DNA from: Chlamydomonas reinhardtii
Lineage: Eukaryota; Chlorophyta; Chlorophyceae; Chlamydomonadales; Chlamydomonadaceae
Assembly (NCBI RefSeq): GCF_000002595.2
Contig: NC_057004.1
Location: 3,522,086-3,586,085, forward strand
DNA length: 64,000 nucleotides
Reading direction: 5' to 3'
Part shown: piece after piece, positions 1 to 13,196 of the stretch
Numbering within the stretch: the first letter of the stretch is position 1
How the letters are laid out: each line of letters starts with the position of its first letter
Program-made: the position numbers and the translations under genes
Notes under the pieces: generated by a model
What the model was told of the DNA's origin: nothing
What the model saw: the letters and a program-made list of their open reading frames with translations, nothing else
Databases searched by the model: none

Positions 1-2
1 GC

Positions 3-1023
<1,021 letters not shown>

Positions 1024-1452
1024 TTGTGTAGGTTGCAGGGGCGGGGAGAACGAAGAGAGGTGGTGTAGATGCGGCGCGGGAGGGGCTGCTGGGTATGTTG
1101 CGCCGCGCGGTATGTTGCCCCGAACACGAGGACGGGAGGAAGCACGAGAGGACAGAGAGATGCTCGCACTTTTTGCAGGATGAAGGCGGGGAGGCTATTT
1201 GCGGGACACACATGGGGTTGAGATGCCGGGTTGGCGTGTTGGCGGGATCGGGCCTAGAGAACAGAATGAATGAGCTGAGCACTGCAGAACAACGATGGTG
1301 TGTTTTTCATGACTTCAGGCAATTGTTTTATCTGTTCCTGAAGCTAGGCACTTCCTTGGATGGTGCAATTTCGGTTGTGACTTGACTGCACACAGAAGGA
1401 ACCGCTCCTTTGAAATGCCTACAAGACATTGAGTATCACCAAAGTGTTAGGA

Positions 1453-4400
1453 ATGTCTAAAGTCGGCTTCTGGCTGACGGCTGCGCTTGCAGCTGCCTGC
1501 GCGGCAATGGTGCGTGGAGCGACCGACGAGTGCCAGGCGCTGACGGATCATTATCTGGAGAAGCACCACAAGGAGGCGGAACCGTACACGGGATCGAACA
1601 TGCTCTACTTCTTGCACGTTCCCCGGACCGCTGGCCGGACATTCCATAGTTGTCTCCTGAAGATAGGGACGCACCCAGCGAGGCGCTGTCCAAAGGCGTA
1701 CGATCATTTGCGCCTCACCAACATGACGGCACCGGCCTGCTACCTGCTGTCGTCACACGATGACTTCAGCGTGGTGTCCATGCTCCCGCCGGATGTCGCC
1801 GTGATCAACCAGCTGCGCGACCCCTTAGACCGCTTCCTATCCGCGTACGAGTTTGCCATCGAGGTGGCCGCACGGTCCCTGAAGCGGCCGAAGAACTTCC
1901 GTAAGAAGGTGGGCAGGATCGCCACCGAGGATGTGTGGCCCTGGTCCTACCTCATTCCCTTCTTCGCCGAGGACATGCGGCCAAAGGTGCGATCTGGGGC
2001 CAAGATTTCACGCCAGCAGGTCGGAGAAGGGAAATGCAACGTGTCTGGGGGTCACAAAGCCTGCGAACGCGGCGGTCTGGCGGCATGGAGCAGGCGAAGG
2101 GCCGCGGCTGTTCGTGTCAGCCACGACCATGCGCACAGCCACGCATCTTCTTCATTCAAATGCCGGTGCCGCTGGGCGTGACGCAATGTTTCTGGCGCCT
2201 GGGTCTTCTTTCTCTCTTGCAGGTGGCAGCCGCCCAGGCGGTGCCGCAGCCGGAAGGAGGTGCGTGCAGCCAGGGGTGGGGAAGGGGCGTGCCCACTCGG
2301 GGTGCATTGGCCTGACGGCCTGGGCCTGCGTGCTCATGTCTATGCGGCCAGGATGCACCCCCCAACTCCCGACGCGCTCCCCTGGCCCTCCCTAATGCCC
2401 CAAGCTCCCCACGGTCTTCCGGGACCCTGGACTGCTCACCCCCTGCCGTGCCCGCAACCCGCGCCGCCCCTCACCGGCCCCCCCCCCCCCCCCGCCCTAC
2501 AGGCCGCTGGATCGAGGTGGAGCAGGATGGCGAGCGCTGGTTCCACAACAAGGCGCTCAACGTGAGCAGGTGGAACCTGACGGACGAGGAGGCGGGGCTC
2601 AACGGCGGCGTGCTGCCGCTGCTGGACCCCTACGACAACGAGCTGGTCATGAGCCTCAGGGTGCGGCCGTGGGGTGCGGCCGTGGGGTGCGGCTGGGCGG
2701 GGGAGGTCTTGGAACTTCGGGTGGCGGTCGCGGGGTGGCGATGGTGGGGAAGGGGTGGTGCAGGGATGCAGGGGACCCGATAATGAAACAGGGACAGCAT
2801 CTTGGATACTGGGTTAGGTTTACGGTACTCTGGCGGCTGCTTCCGAAACGCTGCTGCTTTGGCATATTAACGTGCTCGTGGCGCTCGCCCGGGCTCGTGT
2901 GTGTGCGCAGGAGTTCGCGCAGCACCCCATCGCCACGGAGCTGCTGCACAACGGAGCCGCGTTTCAGGCGAGTGCACGGCGGGTGGGAGGGCTGTGCAGG
3001 AGGGCCTGTGCTGGAGGGCCCATGAGGGAGGCGCGAGGAGGGATGACAACATTGCACAGGCGCATAGCATGAGTACTGGGTATGGGGACATGGTGCGAAA
3101 GGACGCTTTTAAGCAGGCCGGCGAAGTCAAGGTCCACATCGCACGTAAGCCCAGCCCGAGACCATTTCGACCACCACTGCGGCTGGCGCCGCGCCCTCCC
3201 CCTCCCCTCAGGTGCTGGGCATCACCAACTACTCGCACTGGGGCGACGCCGGCACCTTCCGCGCCTGCCTGTCCGCGCACCCGCCGCTGTCGGCGCAGCT
3301 GCTGGAGGTGGCCAAGTCGCGCGTGCGGCGCTTCACGCACGTGGGCACCACCGACCGACTGTTCGACAGCGCGGCGTCGGCGCTGGTGGGTGCCCGACGG
3401 GCGAGGTGGAAAGGACGGAGGGAACGAGGGCGCACTGGGGGTGAAGGGCGTGGTAAGGGTGTTGCCGGGTGGGAGCGCTAGCTGGGGCCGCAGCTGCGTG
3501 AGGGTTAGCGGACTGAGGCCGGGAGGGAGGAAGGGCGGCAGAACCGGGCGCCTGCGTGCCAGGACGGCCCGGCGTGCCTGCACGCCGCGTGTGCCTGACA
3601 GGATCCCTCCATCACACCAATGCCACTGGCTGTGTGGCGGCTGCTGTGCAGGTGTCCATGGGTCTCAGCATCCACAGCCCAGCCTACAGCGGCGGCGACG
3701 ACGACGTGGCTGGGCGCGGCGGAACCCGCCGCCGCGCCGCCGCCGCGGATGAGGAGGATGACGGCAGCCGGCATGACGACGCCGGCGGCCGTGGCGGGCG
3801 CGGTGCCGGCGGCGGCCGCGGGCTAGCGGCGCAGCTGCAGCTTATGGCTAAGTTGGTTCGGGAGGTGAGTGGCGGCGGGGGGCTGGGGCCGGGGGCCGGC
3901 ATGGAGACCGCGCCAAGGCCGAGTGTGACCGGCTGTTACGTGCCGCTTCGTCTGCAGGCGCGGACCCGGCTACAGGCGGCGCAGCGTGACCTCGTCAATG
4001 CCCAGCGGGTGAGTGTGGGTGTCAGAGAGGCGCAGGTCGGTGGCTGGGCAGCTGGAGGTTTGATCTAGGGGCGGGTATAATGTTATGCTGGGCAGGTGCA
4101 CTTGGGTCGCGCCCGCCCCTGCTCCTGGTGTCAGGACGCCAACCATACGCATCACCACCGTCACCCGTCTTCTGCTCGCCACCTGGCAGGATCACTCCTC
4201 GGATGAGGCGGCGCTGGAGGCGCTGCGCGGCCGCGTGGACAAGGCGCGTGAGGACCTCATTGCCGCACAGGACCGGCTGGCGGAGACACGCGACCGGCTG
4301 CCCACCGGCGAGGCCGAGGCTGGGCTGGGCCTGGGCGGCGGCGGCGGCGGCGGCGGCGGCACGGAGGACGTGGCGCGGCGGCGCGGGCAGCGGCGGCTGC

Positions 4401-5464
4401 TGGAGGCGGAGGCGGATGGCGGGGTGGCGGAGGCGGTGGAGGGCGCCGCGGAGGAGCTGCAGGCGGACGGCAGCGGCCGCGAGTGAGTGCTGATGCTAAT
4501 CCTGGCTTGGAGAGCGTGGGTGGAGCGGTTGCGGTCGCCGGCGATGGATGCGCTTGCAGGGCCCTCCTGTCTACGGTGCCTGTGCAGTCCTACATCATTG
4601 CTGCCACGCTAAGGTGCCTGACTCTCATGCGCCCGCTGCGCTCGCTGCCTCACCCCAACCCCACCCGCCTCCAGGGTGCTGTCCACCGGCTCCAGTGCCA
4701 ACAAGGTGGTGGTGCCGCAGGTGGATGGATTTGGCAACCCCCTTGACATGAGCTTCAAGCGGATACGTGAGTAGGGGCATGCTGGTGTGTGCGGTGGAGG
4801 GGGGAGGGGGTTACGGTATTGCAGGGGGCTAGCAGGTTCAGAAAGACAACAGCGCCGGGTTGGATGAAGGCGTTGGGTGGAGCTGGCGGCAACATGGCAT
4901 GGCAACATGGCAGCCTTGCTTCATGGGAAAAGTCACCCTCGCCACACACCTCAGCACACTCCCTGACTCCGCTCCACCCATCCCTCCACGCCCCTGCACC
5001 TCCATCCCCGTCCATCAACCCCTTTCAATCCCATCCCCCATTCATCATGGGTGTAACCCCCCTCCCCGCTCCTGCTTCGTCATTGCCCGCACGCCCGCGC
5101 AGCCAACTCGGACGTGGGCACGGAGTTTGTGCGCTGCGCCGCGCGCGCGCAGCAGCGCTCCGCCTCGCGGCGCGACCAGTCGCTGGCGGCGCTGTCCACG
5201 TCGGACGGCCGCCACGTGGCGTTCAGCAAGGCGGCGCGGAAGCGGATACCGCAGGAGGTGCTGGACCTCATCAGGTGGGCGGGGGGGGGGGGGAGCGGGG
5301 GCTAAGGGGTTGACGGGGTGAGGTGCTAGAGGGGCGGCTATGGCGCGTCTCAGCTGGCCACCGCATTGCCTGAATTTACTTCATCACAATACACAGACAC
5401 ACACAAACGCACACACATACATACACACACGTCGTTGGGCGGGCTTTCGTTTCGTATTATCAAA

Positions 5465-5502
<38 letters not shown>

Positions 5503-5952
5503 CACACACACACACATACACACACACGTCACACGTGTCGCTCCAGGTCTCACAACGCCATGGACACGGAGCTGCACTCGCTGGGCCTGGCGCTGCTGGA
5601 CGCGCGCATCGCGGAGCAGAAGGCGGCGGGGCTGTTCCACGACCTGCCCAAGCTACCCCCCACGGTGGGCCGGGCGAGCGGTGGCGGTGGCGGTGCCGGT
5701 GCCGCGGCAGCACCAGCAGGCAGACGCGGTGTCGAGCACGGCGGCAGAGCCAGTAGCAGTCACCGGGACAGGCACAGACGCGGGAATGGAAGAGGCGGAG
5801 GGCGCAGCGCGGAAGCCGTGGTGCCGGCGGCGGGCGGTGTCAGTGCCGACGCCGGCACCGGCAGCGGGGGTGTCTGGGAGGCGGTCAAGGGACTGGGTGA
5901 GCGCCCGGTCCGGCGGCGCGTCTGGGCACACATCGCACAGCCAAACCCTTAG
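1453..5952 (+). CDS. TPST: Tyrosylprotein sulfotransferase-like (plant-type TPST), membrane-anchored
   Basis: Eleven exons join in phase: 1453-1986, 2223-2259, 2503-2660, 2911-2967, 3212-3385, 3652-3864, 3958-4008, 4190-4482, 4675-4766, 5103-5274, 5547-5952 (728 aa). The ATG at 1453 gives a hydrophobic N-terminal signal or anchor of about 20 residues. [10 protein letters not shown] (about residue 58) fits the PAPS 5'-phosphosulfate loop and [14 protein letters not shown] (about 127) the 3'-phosphate site of the heparan-sulfate-6-O-sulfotransferase/plant TPST group. The later stretches [25 protein letters not shown] and [12 protein letters not shown] continue the fold. The enzyme should transfer sulfate from PAPS to protein tyrosines, or possibly to sugars, in the Golgi. 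Residues about 193-214 look like a WW motif, and two low-complexity insertions (about 300-470) interrupt the domain. The last 95 residues are Gly/Ser/Arg-rich; an unseen final intron could change them. Confidence 0.82.
5389..5529 (+). repeat. CA-rich repeat in the last TPST intron
   Basis: An imperfect CA tract at about 5389-5428 and a nearly perfect one at 5467-5527 occupy the intron between exons 10 and 11. The second array ends about 18 bases before the acceptor AG at 5545-5546, so the CA array lies where the polypyrimidine tract would normally be. Confidence 0.95.
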
Positions 5953-6517
5953 GCAGCCGCATCAGCTCTCAGCAGCACGTGTCTGAATGCGTCGTGTCGT
6001 GTGCGCGTGGGGGTTCCCTGTGCTTGTTTGGAGACTGCTGTGACTAATCTTGACTCCTTCGCGGGCCCTTTCCTTTGCGCGCAGTCCGATCGTGGGGCAG
6101 CAGCCAAGCGGGGCAGCGGCCCACGACTGGTGAAGCCCCTAAGCGAACGCGGCGGCAGCGAGGGAGAGCTGCGGCGGTGAGGATAGTTGCACAGCCGCAG
6201 CGGCCACATCGGCCTGAGGATCCCTGACGGATTGGCGGTGCTGGTCTTGGGGCAGCCCTAGTGACACACACAGATGCCGCGGTTCAGTGGCGGCATCCAC
6301 GCGAGGACGTCATGAGGTCAAGTCGATCCAATCGATATAGATGTTGTCATTGCTGTGCGCAGCGAGGTTGGGGCGGGCTGGGCCCGTCGCACGAACTTCG
6401 GGGTGGACACGGGGCAGGACCCATCATGAGCATGCGTGTGTTGCCGGGATGCGAGCATAGGAAACCGTAGAGGCAGGATGCTGTGCACAACGGACGGCGG
6501 TTAACGTGAGCACGGAA

Positions 6518-6522
6518 TGTAA
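6518..6522 (+). promoter_or_regulatory. TGTAA poly(A) signal for the TPST-like gene
   Basis: TGTAA is the standard Chlamydomonas polyadenylation signal. This is the first one downstream of the stop at 5952 and would give a 3' UTR of about 570-590 bases, a usual length for this genus. Confidence 0.6.
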
Positions 6523-7077
6523 TGCTGACTGAAGATTGCCCCGAACCCCCGGTCCGAGACGGACATAGGACCTGATAGGACAGATCTTACTTGTAGCAGC
6601 GCTTAAGTTTCCAATCTAATACCGGGCCCGTCTGGACGCCGCAGCGCGAAGCGAGTGGTGCACAGCTTGCCTGCATTCAAGACGTTACACCAGGTGCAGA
6701 TGCCCGTTGTGGGGCCACTCGAGGGCCCGCCACACATGCTTTTGCTAGCGTGTCGCCACAAGACACCGCTCCGTTCCCCAGCAGCCCATCCGTCAAAATT
6801 AGGTTAAAATTTGCCCCAGCACCGCGCAGCGGAGTGCGAGACACTACACACTCGTCAGTAATACGAACAGCATCCAGCGCAAACGGCATTGCACCGTTAA
6901 CATACATGTGCACAATGGTCTATCACAGTCCCGGAGATCAATCATTCACTGGCCGGCAGGAAGCGCTTTCACGCCTACACGACACGACACGAGGCCGCCC
7001 CACTGACAGGACGTCACGCATCGCCCACGCCAATCCACGCTCACAAGCACCCTCTGGCCTCCGCCCCTGCCCGACAC
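6523..7077. other. Intergenic gap between convergent genes
   Basis: I see no coding exon, RNA gene or repeat here. It separates the putative 3' ends of the sulfotransferase (+) and beta-ureidopropionase (-) genes. Confidence 0.6.
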
Positions 7078-7082
7078 TTACA
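7078..7082 (-). promoter_or_regulatory. TGTAA poly(A) signal for beta-ureidopropionase
   Basis: TTACA on the plus strand reads TGTAA on the minus strand, 256 bases beyond the stop at 7338, consistent with a short 3' UTR. Confidence 0.6.
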
Positions 7083-7337
7083 GCGCGCTTTGCAGCGGAG
7101 CCACGGTCCGAAAAGCTCCAGGTCCCAGCTTTGCCATGTGCTGTTCTTGGTCAAGTGCTGCCTTGACACTGTCCCATCGCACATCAATTCCGGCCCAGCC
7201 CTGCCCCAGCCACGCCTGCGCTGATCGTAGTCCTGCCCTGCCCAAAGGCACTCGAGCCACCTCTCTTCCCTTGCCTAGCGCGGGTCCGGCCCACCTGCGC
7301 TGTTGCGCTGGCCCCCAGCTCCGCAGTGTGGCGGGTC

Positions 7338-10287
7338 TCATAGCGCGGGATCGCGAATGACCTGCGGCTTGAAGTCGGGCTTCACGAACTTGGCGAAGAA
7401 GTCGGCGTACATGTCGTAGCGGGCAGTCATCTGGAAGCCCCACTTGTCCTTGGTCTGGGGGCACATGGGAGGGGGCACAGCACTTGAAGGGTTGGAGTAG
7501 GCTCCAGTGGAAGTCTGCTGCTCCAGCTTCTCGCCGGCTGTGCCGCGCCAAGGCCTGGCGGCCTGGCGCTGTCGCGTCGGCAACTTGAAAGAACTTGAAA
7601 CACAAACACAGCGCTTGCATTGCTGTCCCCTTCCTCTTCCTCTCACACATGCCCTGCTGCTGCACGCACCTGCCGGCACAGGTTGAGGTCCACATCCGCC
7701 ACCATGAGCCCGTCGCGGTGCCGCGCCAGCGAGGGGCCGCGGCTGCCGTCGGGCGCCGCCACGTAGCTTGAGCCGTAGAAGTGGCCAAAGTCCTGTGAGG
7801 AAGGGCGCGGGTCGCGATCACGGCGAACAGGTTATGTCCAGACAGTTGCCTCCATGCCGACAAGACGCTTGCGGCTTGTTGCGCCGAGATGCCGGTGCTT
7901 CACCTGATTCCAACCAGGCGCCTCCGGTCCCCCACCTCGGCTATCGCCCACGCCCCCTGGGTTTGGTTTAGTTTGGGCTGGTATCTACAACCCCCCCCCC
8001 CAAGTGGCCGCGCGGCGATACCCCGTCCTCAAACCGCACCTTGTGTGCGGGCTTGCCGTCGCCCGAGGTGAACTCGCGCGGGAAGGACTCGGTGCCCACG
8101 CGGTTGATGCCGGCCACGAAGTAGGAGTTGGCGATGGCGGCGTTGCGCGCCTCCACCGGCCACAGCGGCTCCGACAGGTCGCCCACGGTGGCGGCGGGGT
8201 TGAACACCAGCTCGGCGCCGTTCATGCCGAACGCCTGTGCGGGTGGCGGACAGCAGACAGCAGGCGGCAGGCAGGAGGCCGGGAGGGCGACGGGCAAAAG
8301 CCCAGTGAGGTGGATGGGAAAGGTGTGAGGGCGGTGCCGTATTTGAGCGCCAGCACTGGGTGCAGCCGGAGGTGTTAGATCCTCATACTGGCCCCACGCT
8401 TGTCCTGATACCCACGGTCATCAGTTGTCCTAATCCCCTTTCCTTCCTCACCCCCAACTCAGCCCAACCCCCGCAGCACCTGCCCCCCGGCTGCCGCACC
8501 CCGCCGCCGCAACCCGGCGCCTCTCGTAGCCCCACCTGCCAGTTCATGGGGTGGTGGCGGCCGTAGCAGATGTTGACGGCGATCTTGCCGAACGCCGTCT
8601 CAAACACGGGGTGGCCGGTGTTGCCCTCCATGTAGTAGGTGGACTCGTTGAAGTCGCCCACCCGCGGGATGTGGTTCTACAGGGTGACGTGAACACGCAC
8701 ACACACGGGTACGCCGCAGCGTGTTGAGCCGTTGCACTGGCGAGCGCGCGTTTCTTTTCCTCAAAGTCAGGTGCGAGAGTGACCATCCGGTACTGGTCCG
8801 GACAGCACACCGCTCCAACGGGCTCCCTGAAATGGCCGCAGCTCCCCTGCCAAATCCCTTGCGCCCGCTCCCTATCTCGTGCTCGGCCCCAGTTCCTTTC
8901 GCCCGATCCGCCCTGGCCAGCCCAGTCCTGGCGCCGACGCCCATCTCCTCATGCCCTCCTCCCAGCGTGACCGCGCACAGCCGCACACGTACAGCCGCAT
9001 ACATACAGCTGCATACGCACAGCTGCGCACCTTGCGGTGCTTGCCGATGATGTTGCCGTTGTGGCCGATCACCACCGCCGTGTTCCATACCGTGTCGTTG
9101 TGTGCGGCGTCCCGCTCCAGGATGGGGCACACCACCACCATGCCCCACCTGCGTACAGGAGTCAGGGCAGCGTGGGGCGGCCGCATGAAGACACACACCA
9201 TCCCAGACCTCAGCCGCATGACCCGCACCCCGGCATCAGATCCCGGCCCTGCCCGCACAGGAGTCCAATGGCGCAGACGTCTTCTCTCCTGCATGGCTAT
9301 ATGGCTACACCGTGCAACTCCAGCATCATTCTCAACTTCTGGCACCTCCCAAGGACACTCAACAGTGAACTGCTGCTGCTGCTGCCGCTGACACACCTGC
9401 GTGCTGCCGCCTGGCAGAAGGCCACACTCTCCCCGGTCTCCGCCGACTCCGCGAACTCGCACCACACCTTCTCGCGCGTGCAAAATGCGAAGGGCATGTG
9501 CCTGCACGCACCGCGAATGGGGAATGGATAGAGGCAGTCCGCTTGCTTTCCCTGGTACACGGTACGGGGGATGTGACAGGCGGCGGTTTCCAGCCCCCGT
9601 GTGTGTGTGTGTGTTAGTCTACACTAAGCCCTGGCCCTGGCCACCCCCCGGGCCCACCCCGGGGCATCCAACGCAGCCTCAGTGTCTCACCATGCCTCTT
9701 GGAGACACACCACCTTGACACCCGCCCTACCGGCGGTGTCCAGCATAACCTCAACACGGTCGCGGATGGCCTGCCCGAGGGGCAGTCGAACTTTGAGGTT
9801 TGCCAGGTTTGCCGAGGTGAGAACACAAAAGGCTCACTTGCATCATGATGGTTGGTTGTAAGCACGACGTTGTACGCGTGAAAGCATACAGCCCGCATGT
9901 CACGAACCTGGGCTTGCGCGGCGAAGGGCGCGGTCGTGGGCAGCACAATTTTGTTCTGAATCAGGCCGATGCGAACGATGCGCGGTGGACGCATTTGCTC
10001 CGGTGCAGCGCGAAACAGCGCCGAGCGAAGGTCAAAACCCATCGCTTTCGCTCGCTCCAGCACTCCCGCGTCGAGCTGCAGCTCTCCCACCGGCTCTCCC
10101 AAATTTAGCCCATAGATCACACGCTTGGCCTGCTTGAGCTTGTCCGCGGGCACGTACTCCTACGTGGGGTTTGTCGACACACACGATTAGGGTTTGGCCA
10201 GCGTGGAGCGGGTGGTCCTGCGTGTCAGCAGCCTACCTCCAGCAGCTCCTCTAACGATGCAAAGCCAGCAAGGCTTCCCTCGGCCAT
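7338..10287 (-). CDS. UPB1: Beta-ureidopropionase (N-carbamoyl-beta-alanine amidohydrolase)
   Basis: Nine exons (minus strand) join in phase to 401 aa: 10237-10287, 9904-10159, 9691-9790, 9397-9501, 9031-9148, 8536-8676, 8040-8234, 7670-7792, 7338-7454. The enzyme catalyses the last step of reductive pyrimidine breakdown, releasing beta-alanine, CO2 and ammonia. It belongs to the nitrilase/carbon-nitrogen hydrolase superfamily. The catalytic triad is visible: Glu in CLQEAW, Lys in GKHRK and Cys in NICYGRHHP. Further family signatures are [35 protein letters not shown] and INRVGTE. Length and order match the animal and plant enzymes (about 385-410 aa). The ATG at 10287 starts [17 protein letters not shown]. 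No organelle transit peptide is evident, so a cytosolic location is likely. Exon 2 ends at 9904 rather than at the nearby cag|gt, since only that keeps the frame. Confidence 0.95.
9599..9614 (-). repeat. UPB1: Short (CA)8 tract on the sense strand, UPB1 intron 3
   Basis: A plus-strand GT run reads CA on the coding strand and lies about 100 bases upstream of the exon 4 acceptor at 9502. Confidence 0.85.
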
Positions 10288-11295
10288 TAGCGCAGACGCG
10301 AAGCGGAAGCGTGTAATACCACTATGATGGTCAAGCGCACTGACACCAAATATAGTAAGTTCTCGTTTGCGTATATGTCTACGCTTGCTTGCTTGAGAAT
10401 GCCAGAAGAAGCAGTGGTGCGGGAGCTCCGACGGATGTTGCATGGGACAATCGGCATTGAACAAACATGGGCGGGAGGCATCTCTTCTTCTTCCTTCGTA
10501 CCATTTTTCTAATAGATCTAGAGCTTGTTGCTTTTTGCGATGCCTGCAGCGCAAACTTGCGGATGCAAACCAACCAGAAACCAACCCTTGCGAACCTTTT
10601 GCTGCTGACACTGATCATATGATAAAACATGACATGTATGGAAACGACTTTTGCATCACGGCGGGCCACTGTCGACTATCGCATGTGGCAGCACCCTTCG
10701 GCCGCCCGTCGCCGCGGAGTCGCATTCAGTTCACCAGGTCAAGCCGGTAATGGGGCCAGAACACCACGTGCAGAGTGGACTCTCGGAGGACATCCCCGGT
10801 ACAAGGTGGCAGCACGTATGGTTGAGAAGCGCATTGCCGTGCCGGTATCCTGGGGGGGGGGGTGGACGTGTACGGGATGCCCGCCCTCCGCAACACGAGG
10901 TTGCTCACGGCTCCGCACCACCGGTGTGAGTAACCATGAGTTCAGGAAACGTTACCGTACCTCTGTCTGACCCGGTGAGTGTTCAGGCCAGCCCACAATC
11001 CATGCTGCGGGGCAGCGCCCCTTATGTCGGCGCATCCTTGGGGCCCTGCAAGGGTCCGCCCACAAAGGAAAAGCGACAGTACGAACCCGGCAGTGGCGCC
11101 CGGCGCTAGCAGCTGCTCATAAGCTCAACACGCTGCTGGGGAGGTCGTAAATCTTCGTACTCGCTCGCTGTTGTACGCTGAATGCAGTGGGCGACTGGTG
11201 AGACAGCTTCAAGCAAACCTCCGAATCAGCCAGCTGTGCGAAGCAAGCTAGGTGCACCCTGTTGCACGCCTCCACGCTCCGCTTCGTCTTCCACA
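10288..11295. other. Divergent promoter region between UPB1 and the next gene
   Basis: About 1 kb without a convincing exon. It must contain the promoters of UPB1 (leftward) and of the putative secreted-protein gene (rightward). I do not recognise a clear TATA box or named regulatory motif. The only local anomaly is a run of ten G at about 10852-10861. Confidence 0.5.
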
Positions 11296-12238
11296 ATGCG
11301 TGCCGCGGCCGCAGCTGTGCTGGCAGTGTCCCTGCCGCTGCTGGTCCACGCATGATGGCGGGAAGCCCTCTGCCTACCCGTCGGCCATCTCGATCGCAGG
11401 CGTGGACGCGCTGAGCCGGGCAGACATGCAGCAGTGCGGCCAGTCGCACGTCACCTACGGGAGGTGGCTGGGTGTGCCGAGCTCCTGCCCCTTGGCCTGG
11501 TGAACGCTTCTCTCAGGGTCAGCCCTGCCAGCTGTGTCAGTGGGGTGGGCGCAACTCCGCAAGCGCCTGGCCGGCTGTACACCGTACGGTGCTGCCGCGC
11601 CGCCTCAAACTCATTTGCCATACTCCGTCTCCATTTCCCTCCGCCCACACCCCACCCCTACGCGCACACACACATGGACCCTCCGGACCGCCATGTCTAA
11701 GTCCGCCGACGCCCTGCCGGCCAACCCCGCCTTCAGGACAGCCCTCTGGGCACACCCAGTCCTCGCCGCAGCTTGTGCCGCAAGGCGTGCGCCTGTCACA
11801 CGGCTCGCTGCTTAGCCTGGCGCAAGTCAACATCGGGATAAGGAGGGTCCCGAACTATGCATGTGTGTACGCGTGTATGTGTCGTGTTGGCGCCAGCTGC
11901 TTCGCAGTGGGCCATAGAAGGCCGTAACCAAGAGGGGCAGGGGAGCGGCACGTGGCGGCTCGTGGGAGAGCCACGCTGCGAGCTGCTGGTGCATGACTCA
12001 GACCGTCCCCTCACACACGCACGCACGTTGGCGCCTTCCCTGGGCGCTGCACGCTGCCAACAACAACCTACAGCTGGCCAACGCCAGTGCCTGTGTCTAC
12101 GCCAGCATCGAGGCGCCCGACCTCGCCCCCTCCTTGCAGGTGTCGCCCTACGTCCCCGACATGCACCTCAGCGCCGGCTCCTGCCCGCAGGTGGGGACCC
12201 AGGTGCGCTCGCTGGCGGCGTGGTTCTTGCGTTGAATG

Positions 12239-12280
<42 letters not shown>

Positions 12281-12897
12281 AATGCCTGTGTGCGTGTGTG
12301 GGGTGGGGGCTTACGGGCGTTGTGTACGACACGGGAAAAGGACCCTGCTACGGTATTGTCGGGCTCCCCTTGCCAAACCTGGGCCTTGCCAGTACTGAAC
12401 GTACATGCTTGTGACATGTCCATGCAGGTGAATGACGTCAATGTGACGGGCGACAGGGCGGCGGCGGCGGCGGAGCTGCTGCGCAAGGGCAAGAACAACA
12501 CGGGTGGGTGGGTGTGTTTTTGTGTGGCACGTGCCCACCCCACTATGTGCTGGGCGCAGACATCCGCCCCAGTGACGGGCTGGGTGTGGTTCGGGACACG
12601 TGGCGTGTGAAGCTGTCGTACATGTGCAACCCACGCCCTTCCCGCCCGTGACGCCACGCTTGCGGCATGCAACACTGCAGCCCTGACCCGCTTGCCTCCC
12701 CTGTCCCATCACCGAACCCATGTCCCACGTCAGACTTTGCGGATGCCGGCCGTTGCGTCGGATGCCGGCCCCGCGGCCGCCGCACCCGCCGCTTCGGCCT
12801 GCGTGGATGCTGCAGCCTGGTCGCCGGCCGTTCCTTTCTCCACGAAGGCGCTAGGTACATCACAGAGGAGGTGGTCAAGTCGGTGCTGGTGGCCTGA
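11296..12897 (+). CDS. Putative secreted protein, exon structure uncertain
   Basis: An ATG at 11296 begins a textbook signal peptide (MRAAAAAVLAVSLPLLVHA), but that frame meets TGA straight afterwards. The coding-like stretch that follows (CGQSHVTYG) is in another frame, so an unseen intron or a frameshift lies between them. Better exons follow: about 12050-12139 and 12140-12190 (LQLANASACVYASIEAPD, then SPYVPDMHLSAGSCP), 12429-12499 (VNDVNVTGDRAAAAAELLRK), and a last exon at 12731-12897 (DFADAGRCVGCR to EEVVKSVLVA, TGA). The last two join in phase, and a TGTAA follows 300 bases later. N-glycosylation sequons (NAS, NVT) and scattered Cys fit an extracellular or cell-wall protein. I cannot assign a family and treat the 5' half as unresolved. 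Confidence 0.4.
12237..12277 (+). repeat. (GT)n microsatellite just after a donor site
   Basis: An almost pure TG array begins about 45 bases downstream of the donor-like cag|gtgggg at 12190 in the putative secreted-protein gene. Confidence 0.9.
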
Positions 12898-13196
12898 ATG
12901 AGAGCAGCATGGATGGGAACAGCAAGGTAGACGGTAAGAACGGTGGTCGCAAGGATGGTGGCAAGCATTATCCTGCATGGTGGCACGACGGCGGCATGCG
13001 CCAGGACGGTGGTGCGTGCTTGCCCTGCCCCGACTGCTGCGCCACCGCCAATGCGTGTCTCAGGAAGCGGCCGAGCTGTTCTCGTTTGCTTGGGAGTATG
13101 CGATCACTGTGTCAGGAAAGAAGTAGATGTTGAAGGGGTATTGATGAGCACTAGTGTGTCGTGTCGCGTGAGAACAGAGCCAAAGGTGAGCCTGGT

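Noticed and set aside
7338-10287. General nitrilase or amidase instead of beta-ureidopropionase
   Set aside because: The [13 protein letters not shown] and NICYGRHHP blocks, the N-terminal extension and the overall length are specific to beta-ureidopropionase.
12543-12986. Minus-strand frame starting with a signal-peptide-like hydrophobic stretch (MLATILATTVLTVYL)
   Set aside because: It overlaps the better-supported plus-strand terminal exon (12731-12897), which has a TGTAA downstream, and shows no family motif after the hydrophobic part.
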